DNA from: CAVUNY01 sp963843535 | GTDB taxonomy: Bacteria > Chloroflexota > Anaerolineae > Anaerolineales > Anaerolineaceae | Reading direction: 5' to 3' | DNA: 64,000 bases | Assembly: GCA_963843535.1 (NCBI GenBank) | Contig: CAWJKU010000001.1 | Span: forward strand, 124,001 to 188,000 | Shown here: positions 36,493 through 45,845 of the stretch, in pieces | Layout of the letters: each line of letters starts with the position of its first letter | How positions within the stretch are numbered: the first letter of the stretch is position 1 | Made by a program: the position numbers and the translations under genes | Notes under the pieces: model-generated | Database searches by the model: none | Seen by the model: only the letters and a program-made list of their open reading frames with translations | Told to the model about the DNA's origin: nothing

Positions 36493-39194
36493 ATGTACGA
36501 AACAAAATCGTTGACTGATACGCACGACCTGCGCCTGCCGGATTGGGGGCCTTACACCAAGAAATACACCGGCATTTCTCACCTGCCCGATCCGAAATCG
36601 GGACTGCGTTTTGACTTGAGCGTTTTCCCAGGCTATTACCGCCGCCAGGTGCTTGTGCCCAACGCCAAATGGGAATCGGGCTTTCATCCCTGGGAAGCTG
36701 CCCCGGACCTGAGCTATTATGCTTACCGCTATGAATTGGAATGGAAAGACCGCGTCTACTGCGATGTTTCGTTTTCGGCGCTGGACGAACATACCCGTTT
36801 GGTGCGCAGTGAATTTTTTAATAACACTGCCCAGCGCCAGAACCTGGTGTTGAACTACGCCGGTTACATGAATTTTCCCCCGGTGCGCACGTATTCCGAC
36901 GAAGTGGTGCGTCCCAGCCGGGTGGAGCTGCCCGGCGGCGCGGTATGGCTGGACGCGCTGGATTATGCCGACATGGGCTTCGCGACAGCTCGCCCGCAGG
37001 ATAACCTGGTATATGACGGCATGTGGCGCGGTGAAGTGCGGGCGCACGGTTTTGTCGGCGGGGCGGGGCTGGGAGATGGCTTCGGACGCCAGGCGGGGGA
37101 TTGGGTGAAATATGTGCTGACCCTCGACCAGCCGCTGCCGGATGCACAGCTGATCGTGCGCTACCGTGCCCTGGAAGGGCCAGCTGCCTTTCGGTTGAGT
37201 GGTTTCGCCGCCGGGCGGATGGATTTATCCACCAGCGCGGAGTTTTCCCTGGCGTGCGCCTGGCAGGGCGACCTTCCGGCTGGAAAATTGGCCTTTGGCC
37301 TGGAAGCGGAGGGCGGGGCCGCGGTCGAGCTGGATGGGTTCGTGCTGGTTGCACGAAAGGCCGCGGACGGGGTGCGTTTTGCGCCGGTCGAATGGCAGCA
37401 CGTGCCCCAAATCCTGCCGGGGCCGCGTCCCAACAGCCTGATCTTGAAAGTACGCGGATACCCCGGTATTTTATGGGCTGGCCTGGCTGGGCGAGCCCTG
37501 GGTGCTGCGCGAGTTTTACACCGATGAGCTGGACCGCTTCATGCGCTATTATGTGCAGGAACACGTGCAGCAGGTGCTGCGCGGGCCAGGCCAGGGGCAC
37601 TTTACCAATGTGTTTATCCGGCCGATTGAGGTTCCGCCGGGCGAGAGCCGCGTGCTGTACGGTCTGATCTGCTGCGGCGCCCAGGACCAGGTCGCGCAGT
37701 CCCTGGCGGAATTTTCCGGCGAGGGCGAGATCCACGATCTTGCCTACCGGCGCGCGCGGGCCAATGCCGTCCGCCTGGAGCCAGCGCCAGCCGGGGACGG
37801 CTACCGCTTCAGCCAGGAGCGCATGGCAGCCACCCTGCTGACCAATGTCGTCTACCCGGTGTATACGCGCCGCACATTCATCCGCCACAGCACACCAGGC
37901 AAATGGTGGGACTGCCTTTACACCTGGGATTCGGGTTTTATCGGTTTGGGCCTGCTGGAGCTGGATATCGAGCGGGCGGTGGACTGCCTGAACGCTTACA
38001 CCACCCCAGAGGGCGATCCCCAGGTGGCTTTTATGCATCACGGCAGCATGGTGCCGGTGCAGCATTATCTTTTCCAGGAGATGTGGAACCGCACCCAGGA
38101 CCGGGGCCTGCTCGAATATTTCTACCCGCGACTGCGCCAGTACTACCGCTTTTTTGCCGGGCGGTTGGGCAGCTCCACCACGCGCGCCATGAAATCCAAC
38201 CTGCTCAAAACCTGGGATTATTTCTACAATTCTGGCGGTTGGGATGATTATCCGCCCCAGGTTCAGGTGCGCCGCGATCGGCTCGAGGCCACGACCACCC
38301 CGGTGATCAGCACCGCGCACGGCATCCGTATTGCTAAAATCCTGCAAATGGCGGCGCGCGCGGTGGGTGAGGCCGGCCGATGTGGAAGAATACCAGGCGG
38401 ATATCCTGGCCTGGACCAGCGCTTTACAGCGCTATTCCTGGGACCCGGAAGCCGGGTATTTCAGCTATGTGCGCCATAACGAACAGGGCGAGCCCACTGG
38501 CATCCTGCGCCATGAAAGCGGTCAGAATTACGATATGGGCCTGGACGGCGCCAGCCCGTATTTTTCCGGCGCCTGCACGTCCGAGCAAGAAGCGCTGCTC
38601 CTGGAACGCATGTCTTCTCCCCAACGCATGTGGACCCCGATTGGCCTGTGCACGGTCGATAAGACCGCGGCTTATTACAAGGTGGACGGCTACTGGAACG
38701 GGGCGGTGTGGTTCCCCCAGCAGTGGTTCTTCTGGAAAGCGCTGCTCGACCAGGGCCAGGCGGGTTTCGCGGCCCAGATCGCCCTCACCGCGCTGGACAC
38801 CTGGAAGCGCGAGGTGGATGACTCGTACCACTGCTTCGAGCATTTTATCGTCCAATCGGGGCGCGGCGCCGGCTGGCACCAGTTTGGGGGTCTCTCCACG
38901 CCGGTCCTGGCGTGGTATGGGGCTTATCATCGCCCCGGGCGGCTGACAGTGGGTTTTGACACCTGGATCCAGCGCCAGCAGTTCTCATCCGGGAACCGCC
39001 GCCTGGAAGCAGATTTAGATTACCAGGCGGCTGCTCCACGGCCTTTCACCGTACTGGCAGGGATGGCGCCCGGCCCGGTATACCGGGTGAGATGGAACAG
39101 CGAGCCTGTTCCCTATCATGAGCGCTACCCCGGCCTGCTGGAGATCAATCTGCCCGGGCAGCCTTCGGTGGGAAGGCTGGACGTTCAGGAATAA
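36493..39194 (+). CDS. Six-hairpin glycoside hydrolase, MGH1/GH63-like (two frameshifts)
   Basis: About 899 residues after reconstruction. The N-terminal about 330 residues form a beta-sandwich with an embedded carbohydrate-binding-like segment (VKYVLTLDQPLPDAQLIVRY). The C-terminal (alpha/alpha)6 barrel has WWDCLYTWDSGFIGLGLLE, where Asp is the likely acid, plus WDYFYNSGGWDDYP and a base-like Glu/Asp region in YKVDGYWNGAVWFPQQWFFW, as in mannosylglycerate hydrolase and GH63 relatives. Extra bases near 37453 and 38372 break the frame. There is no signal peptide, so it is a cytoplasmic oligosaccharide hydrolase. The substrate is unknown. Confidence 0.8.
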
Positions 39195-39200
39195 AAAATA

Positions 39201-39224
39201 CCCCCTGGCTTTTTGGCCAGGGGG
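39201..39224. terminator. Bidirectional terminator between convergent genes
   Basis: CCCCCTGGC (39201-39209) and GCCAGGGGG (39216-39224) form a 9-bp GC stem with a T-rich loop; an A-run lies on the left side. Confidence 0.65.
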
Positions 39225-39246
39225 CGCATTTATTTGAGAGGGGGGA

Positions 39247-39969
39247 TTAGAAATCTGTGTTGGCGAAGGTTACCAGGTATAAATAACCGGGAGCTTCGAT
39301 GCGCAGATCGAGAGCTTTCTCGCCACTCAGGTCCACTGGGATTTCAAAGGTACCCACGTGATCGGCCAAAGATTCGGTCGAAAGGTTGCCGACCTTGTAG
39401 CCGTCCAATCCTTGCGATCCGGCCGTGCCGACGGTGACGGAAAATTGGGTGTCAAGGGGCAGGCCTTGTAGTTCAGCCGTAACCGTTCCACCTTTTTGCA
39501 CATGGAGAACATGGATCTTGCCCATGGTTGGAGTGACGGCTGAAGTCGAACTGGTGGTAGAAGTGGTAGTGCTGGAGCTGGTGCTCGTAAGTTCAGCGGA
39601 GGGATCGAAGGTGGCGTAGGCATAGATGCCGGTGCCGCTGTCGATGCGAATTTCTGCCGAATCCGCTGCACGAACATCGGTCAAAATTTCGAACCAGTAC
39701 GAGCGAGTACCGCCATCAACGGAATTGAAGTGGGCAATGACCGAACCCATACCCTGGTTGCCGGCGGCACTCTCGGTGACGGTAAAATCGGTATCCGCCG
39801 GAAGGTTGTAAATCATCACCTGTACATTTTCATCGGGATTGACACTGATCACGGAAATGCTCGGCTGGACGGTTGCTGCCTGTACAGTCATCAACGGCGT
39901 CACCACAAATGCTGCCAGGACTGCCAGCACACGGAATGCGATTGCAGGCACATTCTTTTTGGTTTGCAT
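39247..39969 (-). CDS. Secreted two-domain protein, paralog 1
   Basis: A 240-residue secreted protein. Start at ATG 39969 (MQTKKNVPAIAFRVLAV) with AAGGAG 5 bases upstream; a signal peptide ends near MTVQAA. Two homologous beta-rich domains (about 35-120 and 150-240) share the pattern NLPxDTxF-x-VT...G-x-QG...FEI...LRIE...YAYATF / YLYLVTF, joined by a Ser/Thr linker (STSSSTTTSTTSSTSA). I do not recognise the family; the fold looks like an Ig/FN3-type module. The tandem neighbour at 40249 is a paralog with the same layout and the same C-terminal NTDF. Confidence 0.7.
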   Translation of the reverse strand: MQTKKNVPAIAFRVLAVLAAFVVTPLMTVQAATVQPSISVISVNPDENVQVMIYNLPADTDFTVTESAAGNQGMGSVIAHFNSVDGGTRSYWFEILTDVRAADSAEIRIDSGTGIYAYATFDPSAELTSTSSSTTTSTTSSTSAVTPTMGKIHVLHVQKGGTVTAELQGLPLDTQFSVTVGTAGSQGLDGYKVGNLSTESLADHVGTFEIPVDLSGEKALDLRIEAPGYLYLVTFANTDF

Positions 39970-40137
39970 AAAGGCTCCTTTACACATTTCTTTTGGAATT
40001 TTGATCCTTTAGAGATCTTGTTTCAGGATAGCAGGATAATATTCAGAAATTGTTAGTTATTATTTACGATAAGATTTCAACAATATGAATTTATTAAGAA
40101 GCACATTAGAAATGTATTTTTGATCCGGCAATTAAAT

Positions 40138-40171
40138 ATTTCTCCCCCACCCGAAGAGGTGGGGGAGAAAT
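40138..40171 (-). terminator. 14-bp hairpin between the two paralogs
   Basis: ATTTCTCCCCCACC (40138-40151) pairs perfectly with 40158-40171, 6-base loop. It lies downstream of the 40249-40998 gene and upstream of the 39969 gene, so the paralogs probably have separate transcripts. There is no long T-run. Confidence 0.6.
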
Positions 40172-40248
40172 TGGGTAAAATCTATTAATTTCCATGACAG
40201 GCCTGGATGGTGAGATCAGGGTAAGTCATGCAAAATTATTTGCCTGGT

Positions 40249-40998
40249 CTAGAAGTCTGTATTGTTGAAAGTAACCAGGTACAGGTATCCGCGAGCTTCA
40301 ATGCGCAGATCGAGGGAGGTTTCGGTTCTCAGGTCCACCGGGATTTCAAAGAAACCAATGTGGTCGCTCAGTTCTTCACTTGATAGGGAACCGACCACAA
40401 ATCCACCGAATCCTTGCGAACCGGCAGTACCGACGGTGACGGTGAACTGCGTATTCAGAGGCAGGTTTTTCAATTCAGCAACGACGATCCCACCCTGCTG
40501 CACGTGCAGCACATGGATTGCACCCATGATGGGGGCGCTCACCGCCACTGGAGTGGCTGTACTGGTCGCGGTTGAGGTCGAGGTGGTCGTGCTGGTGCTG
40601 GTCAATGCTTTGGTATTATCAAACGTGGCATAGGCAGAGACGCCTGTGCCGCTGTCGATACGGACTTCGACTTTATCTTCGCCGCGCACCGTGGTCAGGA
40701 TCTCGAACCAATAGGTGCGCGTTTCGCCGTTATGCGAGTTGAAATTCGCGATGACCGAACCAACTCCCTGGTGGCCTACCGCGCTCATCGTAACTTTAAA
40801 ATCCGTATCGGCCGGGAGATTGCCAATACTTAACTGCACATCTTCACCCGGGATCACGCCAATCACAGTGATCGTGGGCGGAGTGGTGGCAGCGTGCGCA
40901 GTCACAAGCGGGATCATCAGAAATGCAGCCATGATTACCAGCATGGTGACTGCCAATACGCGGAATGTCAGTGGTGTACCACTTCTTTCAGAAATCAT
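40249..40998 (-). CDS. Secreted two-domain protein, paralog 2
   Basis: A 249-residue paralog of the 39247-39969 product. Start at ATG 40998 (MISERSGTPLTFRVLAV), preceded by GGAAGGAG; the frame extends 12 codons further without support. Signal peptide (VIMAAFLMIPLVTAHA), then the same two repeated domains with QGVGSVIANFNSHNGETRTYWFEI and GSQGFGGFVVGSLSSEELSDHIG, linked by a Ser/Thr-rich stretch. The sequence upstream of the start is also similar to that of paralog 1 (AGAATAGCAAGCAAATATTT versus AGGATAGCAGGATAATATTC), so the duplication included the promoter region. Function unknown; a secreted or surface role is likely. Confidence 0.7.
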   Translation of the reverse strand: MISERSGTPLTFRVLAVTMLVIMAAFLMIPLVTAHAATTPPTITVIGVIPGEDVQLSIGNLPADTDFKVTMSAVGHQGVGSVIANFNSHNGETRTYWFEILTTVRGEDKVEVRIDSGTGVSAYATFDNTKALTSTSTTTSTSTATSTATPVAVSAPIMGAIHVLHVQQGGIVVAELKNLPLNTQFTVTVGTAGSQGFGGFVVGSLSSEELSDHIGFFEIPVDLRTETSLDLRIEARGYLYLVTFNNTDF

Positions 40999-41213
40999 AA
41001 TAGTCTCCTTCCAATATTTTTTGGGGGACCCCAATGGGACCCGGTTTCCAGAATAGCAAGCAAATATTTAGATAGGCTTAGCCTTCTGTTAGAGAATTTT
41101 CATTTGTCTAATAATAAATTTAGAAATATTAATTAAAATATGTACATTTTTTGCCCATTGATAATTTATAATATGTGATGGAATTCCGGCTATGGTTTGG
41201 AAAGGTAAAATAA

Positions 41214-41927
41214 ATGATCCATCGGGTTGAGATCGTTTGCCATAAAGGCGCTAACAAACTTGCCCCAGAAAACACCCTGGCAGCCGCCCGTCTGTGTGTT
41301 GAATGGGGTATGGATGTCGTCGAAATCGATATCCATACCTCCAGCGACGGCGTGTTGTATATTTTCCATGGACCGAATCTGCAACGCACGACCAACGGCA
41401 GCGGCTGGATCGGGGCTTATGCCGCGCAGGAGCTCGACCGGCTCGATGCAGGCAGCTGGTTCTCTGCGGTATATGCCGGCGAGCCTATCCCGCGCCTGGA
41501 ACCCTTCTTGCGCTGGATCAAAGGCAAGGCTAAGATTTTCTTCGACGTCAAAAATGCGGATCCGCGCCAGCTGGCTGACCTGGTTTATGCCACCGGTTTC
41601 GCGGAGGAATGCTTCTTCTGGTCGTCAGATACGGGGTGGATGCAGCGCTTGCACGAGCTGGACCCTAAATTGGCGCTCAAGGTCAACGTGCGTACCGCGG
41701 AAGAAGCCGAAAATGCCTGGCGTGAATTTGGCGCGCGTTATGTAGAAGTCAGCCTGGAAAATGTGACGCCTGAACTGCTCGCCGTATGCCGCAGGTTGGG
41801 GATGCGCGTCATGGTGCTTTATCCGGGTAACGATCCCGAAATATTCCGCCGCATACTTTCCAGCGGGGCGGATATGATCAACACCGACTATGGAAACGAA
41901 TTTTTAGGGGTGATGGAAGCCGGATAA
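41214..41927 (+). CDS. Glycerophosphodiester phosphodiesterase (cytoplasmic)
   Basis: A 237-residue GDPD-family TIM barrel that cleaves glycerophosphodiesters to glycerol-3-phosphate and an alcohol. It shows CHKGANKLAPENTLAAARLCVEWGMDVVEIDIHTSSDG, with the first catalytic His, metal Glu and Asp; the second catalytic His is in YIFHGPNL. No signal peptide, unlike the GDPD at 49398. The C-terminal VMVLYPGNDPEIFRRILSSGADMINTDY matches the family end. AT-rich DNA upstream contains TATAAT at 41167-41172, a plausible -10. It is divergent from the secreted paralogs. Confidence 0.85.
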   Translation: MIHRVEIVCHKGANKLAPENTLAAARLCVEWGMDVVEIDIHTSSDGVLYIFHGPNLQRTTNGSGWIGAYAAQELDRLDAGSWFSAVYAGEPIPRLEPFLRWIKGKAKIFFDVKNADPRQLADLVYATGFAEECFFWSSDTGWMQRLHELDPKLALKVNVRTAEEAENAWREFGARYVEVSLENVTPELLAVCRRLGMRVMVLYPGNDPEIFRRILSSGADMINTDYGNEFLGVMEAG

Positions 41928-41947
41928 AATAATTACCGGTTCAAATC

Positions 41948-42005
41948 TTGACAACTTGAATTCGCCCTGATATTATGTTATCGTTATCACCTGATAACGA
42001 TAACA
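41948..42005 (+). promoter_or_regulatory. Promoter with 30-bp palindromic operator for the second LacI regulator
   Basis: -35 TTGACA (41948-41953), 17-base spacer, -10 TATTAT (41971-41976). Arms TGTTATCGTTATCA (41976-41989) and TGATAACGATAACA (41992-42005) are a perfect inverted repeat with a CC centre, overlapping the -10 and +1. Each arm also contains the repeat TTATCG/TTATCA. GGAGG follows and ATG is at 42018. A strong case for autorepression. Confidence 0.82.
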
Positions 42006-42017
42006 GGAGGTACGATT

Positions 42018-43019
42018 ATGCCAACGATACAAGATGTGGCCAAAAAAGCCGGGGTCGCTCCCATGACGGTTTCAAGGGTCATCAACCAGTCGGGATACGC
42101 CAGCGCTGAAGTGCGCGCCCGCGTCCTGGCAGCGGTAGAAGAGCTGGGTTACATGCCCAATACCCTGGCTCGCAGCTTGCGCATCCGGCGCACGCATACC
42201 CTGGCCTTGATCCTCACGGATATTACCAATCCCTTTTTCACAACCCTGGCGCGCGGGGTGGAAGATTCCGCCAGCGAAGCCGGTTATACGGTGCTTTTCG
42301 GTAACACCGATGAATCCGAAGAAAAAGAAATGCGCTACCTGGAGACGATCCTCCAAAAGCGCGTGGATGGGATTTTGCTGGTTCCGGCGGGTAGTTCTGC
42401 CGTGACTGTGGAGCGCATCCGCCAGAATGGAACACCTTTGGTGCTGCTCGACCGGCGCGTCTCTGTCGAAGCGGTGGATGTGGTGCGCTGCGACTCGGAG
42501 GACGGGGCTTACCACCTGACCCGTCTGCTGCTCGAATTAGGCCACCGCCAGATCGACCTGATCAACGGACCGATGCGTGTTTCTACCGCGGCGGACCGGG
42601 CGGCTGGCTTCTGCCGCGCCATGCGCGAAAGCGGGATCAGCGACCCGCATGTGCATTTCGGCGTATTTAACCAGGATTCAGGCTATGCCCTGACCCGCCA
42701 GGCCTTGAACCAACAGCCCCGTCCGACTGCCTTGATCGCCGCCAATAACTTTTTAGCGATCGGCGCGTTGAAAGCGGTCCGCGATAGCGGCCTGGATGTA
42801 CCGGATGAGATTGCGCTGGCTGCTTTTGATGACCTTCCGGCGGGGATGTGGGTGGATCCTTTCCTGTCGGCAGCCATCCAGCCGGCCTATGAAATGGGCC
42901 GCCGCGCCGCCAGGCTGCTGCTTGGCCGCCTGGATGGATCTGAAACCGGCCCGGCTCAAGAGATCCTGCTGCCGGTGGAGCTGGTGGTGCGCCATTCGAG
43001 CGGAACCCGCCTGGGGTAA
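42018..43019 (+). CDS. LacI-family transcriptional regulator
   Basis: A 333-residue repressor. Helix-turn-helix PTIQDVAKKAGVAPMTVSRVIN (residues 2-23) with hinge NTLARSLRIRR, then the sugar-binding-type effector domain (LALILTDITNPFF, GILLVPAGSS, LLDRRV, AANNFLAIGALKAV, LAAFDDLPAGMW). It is preceded by a promoter and a palindromic operator that it probably binds. The downstream genes (epimerase, GHMP-like, nucleotidyltransferase) are on the same strand, with only a 51-base gap, and are the best candidate targets, together with the glycerophosphodiester genes nearby. Confidence 0.93.
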   Translation: MPTIQDVAKKAGVAPMTVSRVINQSGYASAEVRARVLAAVEELGYMPNTLARSLRIRRTHTLALILTDITNPFFTTLARGVEDSASEAGYTVLFGNTDESEEKEMRYLETILQKRVDGILLVPAGSSAVTVERIRQNGTPLVLLDRRVSVEAVDVVRCDSEDGAYHLTRLLLELGHRQIDLINGPMRVSTAADRAAGFCRAMRESGISDPHVHFGVFNQDSGYALTRQALNQQPRPTALIAANNFLAIGALKAVRDSGLDVPDEIALAAFDDLPAGMWVDPFLSAAIQPAYEMGRRAARLLLGRLDGSETGPAQEILLPVELVVRHSSGTRLG

Positions 43020-43070
43020 TTTGTAGTAAAAAAACAATTTTTTAAACCGATATCTCTCAAGGAACTATAT

Positions 43071-44117
43071 ATGAAAAATCCAGATCCAAAAACGATTGAA
43101 AGAGGCATGCAACAGGATGATTTGATTGTCATTCCCGGCGCAGGCGGTTTCATCGGTGGATCGTTAGCCCGCTACTTCCACGATCTTGGTTATACCCGCA
43201 TCCGCGCCGTGGATAAGAAACCGCTTTCAGAATGGTACCAGCGCGTGCCGGGTGTCGAAAGCCTGTGCCTTGATCTTTCCGAAAAAGAGAATGCGGTGCG
43301 CGCCATGGAAGGAGCGGTCGAGGTTTACAACCTGGCAGCCGATATGGGCGGGATGGGTTTTATTGAATCCCACCGGGTGGAATGCCTGCGCAGCATCTTA
43401 ATCAACACCCATTTGATCGAAGCTGCTTATAAAGCCGGCGTCCGGCGCTATTTCTATTCCTCATCTGCCTGCGCTTACAATACCCAGCTGCAGCAAGACC
43501 CTAACGTGCGCGCCCTTAAAGAATCGGATGCCTACCCGGCGATGGCTGAACGCGGTTACGGCTGGGAAAAGCTGGTCAGCGAAATGTTCTGCCAGGAATA
43601 TTGGGCGGAGCGCGGTCTTGAAACGCATATCGCCCGCTTCCACAATGTCTACGGTCCCAACGGCACCTGGTTTGGCGGCAGGGAAAAGGCCCCGGCAGCC
43701 ATCGCGCGCAAGGTAATCGAAGCCCAGGACAGCGGCACACATGAGATCGAGATTTGGGGCGACGGGCATCAGACCCGCAGCTTCATGTATATCGATGACT
43801 GCACTTTGGGCATTGACCAGATCATGCACTCCGAAAAGCTGATCGCCACGCCGATCAATTTGGGTTCCAGCGAGCTGGTCTCGATCAACGACCTGGTGAC
43901 CATGGTGGAAGAGATCGCCGGGATCCAGCTCAAACGCAGCTACAAACTGGATGCGCCCAAGGGTGTCGCAGGACGCAACAGCGACAATACCTTCATCCGC
44001 AGTATACTGGACTGGGAACCTCACCTGCCGTTGAAAGACGGCATGCGCATGACCTATGCATGGATCAAAGAACAATACGGGTTGAGAAAAGCAGGAAAAC
44101 GGGTGGTGCATGATTGA
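43071..44117 (+). CDS. GDP-mannose 3,5-epimerase-like NAD-dependent epimerase/dehydratase
   Basis: A 348-residue extended SDR epimerase. The Rossmann motif GAGGFIGG is near residue 22, NLAADMGGMGFIESH carries the GDP-mannose 3,5-epimerase signature, the active site is SSSACAY with YGWEK, and HNVYGPNGTWFGGREKAPAA with GDGHQTRSFMYIDDC are also characteristic of that family. It converts GDP-D-mannose to GDP-L-galactose or gulose in known members. Start at ATG 43071 with AAGGA. It overlaps the next gene by 8 bases, so it is translationally coupled. The actual sugar nucleotide is not certain. Confidence 0.85.
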   Translation: MKNPDPKTIERGMQQDDLIVIPGAGGFIGGSLARYFHDLGYTRIRAVDKKPLSEWYQRVPGVESLCLDLSEKENAVRAMEGAVEVYNLAADMGGMGFIESHRVECLRSILINTHLIEAAYKAGVRRYFYSSSACAYNTQLQQDPNVRALKESDAYPAMAERGYGWEKLVSEMFCQEYWAERGLETHIARFHNVYGPNGTWFGGREKAPAAIARKVIEAQDSGTHEIEIWGDGHQTRSFMYIDDCTLGIDQIMHSEKLIATPINLGSSELVSINDLVTMVEEIAGIQLKRSYKLDAPKGVAGRNSDNTFIRSILDWEPHLPLKDGMRMTYAWIKEQYGLRKAGKRVVHD

Positions 44118-44910
44118 TCCCGGTGCCAGTCCAGCATTGGATGACGTCATCGGGGCAATTCCGTACCGCATGGCTTTGGCCGGTGGATGGATTGACCAGC
44201 CATTTATGTCGCGTTTGAACCCGGATCCGAGCGGGTCGATGGTGGTCGTGAGCCTAGAACCGGATCGCTTTTTTATGCAGCGCTGCGGCATGGCCAGCGG
44301 CACCCGGGATGTCGCACGGCGGCTGTGGGGCAAATCGCTGCCGCAAGGCGACCCGGCCTGCCTGGTGCGAGAGCTTTACCGGGCGGAGAACCAGGGAAAA
44401 ACCGAACCATCCGGTTCCCAGGATATGGTGGGTTTGATCTATCCCGGCATCAGCCGCCTGGATTACAGCGCCGCCTTTGAAGGCGGTATCTTCCCGGCGC
44501 ATGTCGAATCGTGCCAGGATCCGGAAATTGTTGTCTGGCTGGAAAAAGTGCTGTACATGCTGCCGGTCATCCCGCGCCAGGCGGGGTATAACCCGCTGGG
44601 AGAAAAGCATCTGGACCCGCAATGGGTGCAGCGGCTGGGGCAATGCGGAAAAAATTGTTTTGAGGCGATCTTGCGCAAAGATCTAAAAGGCCTGGGTGCT
44701 TCTTTCAATGAATGCATGCGCTGCTGGGAGATGCTTCTTCCGCAGACCGTGCGCCATCCGACGATTCCCATTGACCTGCCGGCGCTGTTGGCGGCTTACC
44801 AGGCGCAATACCCGGGCGCCATGTATTCAGGATGCGGCGGAGGATACCTGTACGTCGTATCCCACAAGCCCGTGCCTGGAGGATTTCAGGTTAAAATACG
44901 TCTTCATTAG
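44110..44910 (+). CDS. GHMP-kinase-like protein with degenerate P-loop
   Basis: A 266-residue protein. Motif 1 of GHMP kinases is recognisable as PYRMALAGGWIDQPF, the Gln-Asp segment as SGSQDMVGLIYPG, and motif 3 as YSGCGGGYLYVVS. The usual P-loop GLxSSSA is absent; CGMASGTRDVA is at its expected place. Hence it may be a kinase with altered phosphate binding or a regulatory homologue. It sits between the epimerase (8-base overlap) and the nucleotidyltransferase, the order expected for an anomeric sugar kinase feeding NDP-sugar synthesis. The assignment rests on remote motifs. Confidence 0.6.
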   Translation: MIDPGASPALDDVIGAIPYRMALAGGWIDQPFMSRLNPDPSGSMVVVSLEPDRFFMQRCGMASGTRDVARRLWGKSLPQGDPACLVRELYRAENQGKTEPSGSQDMVGLIYPGISRLDYSAAFEGGIFPAHVESCQDPEIVVWLEKVLYMLPVIPRQAGYNPLGEKHLDPQWVQRLGQCGKNCFEAILRKDLKGLGASFNECMRCWEMLLPQTVRHPTIPIDLPALLAAYQAQYPGAMYSGCGGGYLYVVSHKPVPGGFQVKIRLH

Positions 44911-45025
44911 CCCGAGGAGCGTGCAGGCACTCTGGAAAATTTTAACGACGTCCCGTCAGGTGGGGTGGATTTTACCCCCAGGATGACCTGGACGAGCAAC
45001 ACTGGCAAGAGGTTGGAAGTTAAGT

Positions 45026-45832
45026 ATGATCGTGGCAGTGAGCGGTGATTACGACGATTTACGCGCGCCTGGGGTGCGCTTTCTGGAGGTAGCATCCCGC
45101 CTGGGGCAGGTATGCGTCTACCTGTGGTCGGACCGGTTGGTCGAACGATTCACCGGGCATTTACCAAAGTTTCCCCAGGCCGAGCGCCGCTATTTCTTAT
45201 CGGCGATCCGCTACGTCAGCCGGGTGGAACTGGCTGATGATCTGCCCGTAGCAGGCGCCTTTCCGACAGATGCGGAGATGGACCTGGTGGGGGTGCCGGG
45301 GGAAAACCATCCCTCCCTGGCATACTGCCGCCAGCAGGGATTGCAATGTGTGGTGATCGGTCCGGATCAAATCCGCGGTTTTCCGCCGCCGCCCGCGATG
45401 GATAAAGTGCGCACACCCGGTCGTAAAAAGGTCCTGGTCACGGGCTGTTTCGACTGGCTGCATTCCGGGCATGTGCGTTTTTTTGAAGAGGCAGCCGGAT
45501 ATGGCGAGCTGTATGTGATCGTGGGCAACGACGCCAATGTGACCAACTTGAAGGGTGAAGGTCACCCTCTTTTTCCACAGGACCTGCGCCGCTACATGGC
45601 TGGCTCGATTCGCGCCGTCCACCAGGCGCTGATAACTTCCGGTTGGGGATGGATGGACGCTGAGCCGGAAATAAACGCGCTTCGACCGGATATTTACCTG
45701 GTGAATGAGGATGGGGATAAGCCTGAGAAGCGCGTTTTCTGCGCCGAACACGGACTTGAATATGTGGTGCTGCGGCGCCTGCCCAAGGAGGGACTCATCC
45801 GGCGGTCGAGCACGGATTTGCGGGGATTTTGA
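45026..45832 (+). CDS. Cytidylyltransferase-like protein, duplicated with degenerate first half
   Basis: A 268-residue protein with two nucleotidyltransferase-like halves. The second (from about residue 133) has TGCFDWLHSGHVRFFEEA with the intact HxGH motif, and RRSSTDLR, the family's ISSTxxR-like motif, at the end. The first half (VSGDYDDLRAPGVRFLEVA) follows the same plan but has LRAPGVR where HxGH should be, so it is probably inactive. Members transfer CMP, GMP or AMP to sugar or glycerol phosphates. It is the third gene of the sugar-nucleotide cassette, 115 bases after the GHMP-like gene. Confidence 0.75.
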   Translation: MIVAVSGDYDDLRAPGVRFLEVASRLGQVCVYLWSDRLVERFTGHLPKFPQAERRYFLSAIRYVSRVELADDLPVAGAFPTDAEMDLVGVPGENHPSLAYCRQQGLQCVVIGPDQIRGFPPPPAMDKVRTPGRKKVLVTGCFDWLHSGHVRFFEEAAGYGELYVIVGNDANVTNLKGEGHPLFPQDLRRYMAGSIRAVHQALITSGWGWMDAEPEINALRPDIYLVNEDGDKPEKRVFCAEHGLEYVVLRRLPKEGLIRRSSTDLRGF

Positions 45833-45845
45833 CGAGCAATTCAAG

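Noticed and set aside
36818..38347. 509-codon minus-strand frame opposite the glycosidase gene
   Set aside because: Antisense shadow in high-GC DNA. The plus-strand frames hold the conserved glycosidase motifs.
44911..45025. Small gene between the GHMP-like and nucleotidyltransferase genes
   Set aside because: No frame with start, ribosome-binding site and coding character fits in the 115 bases.
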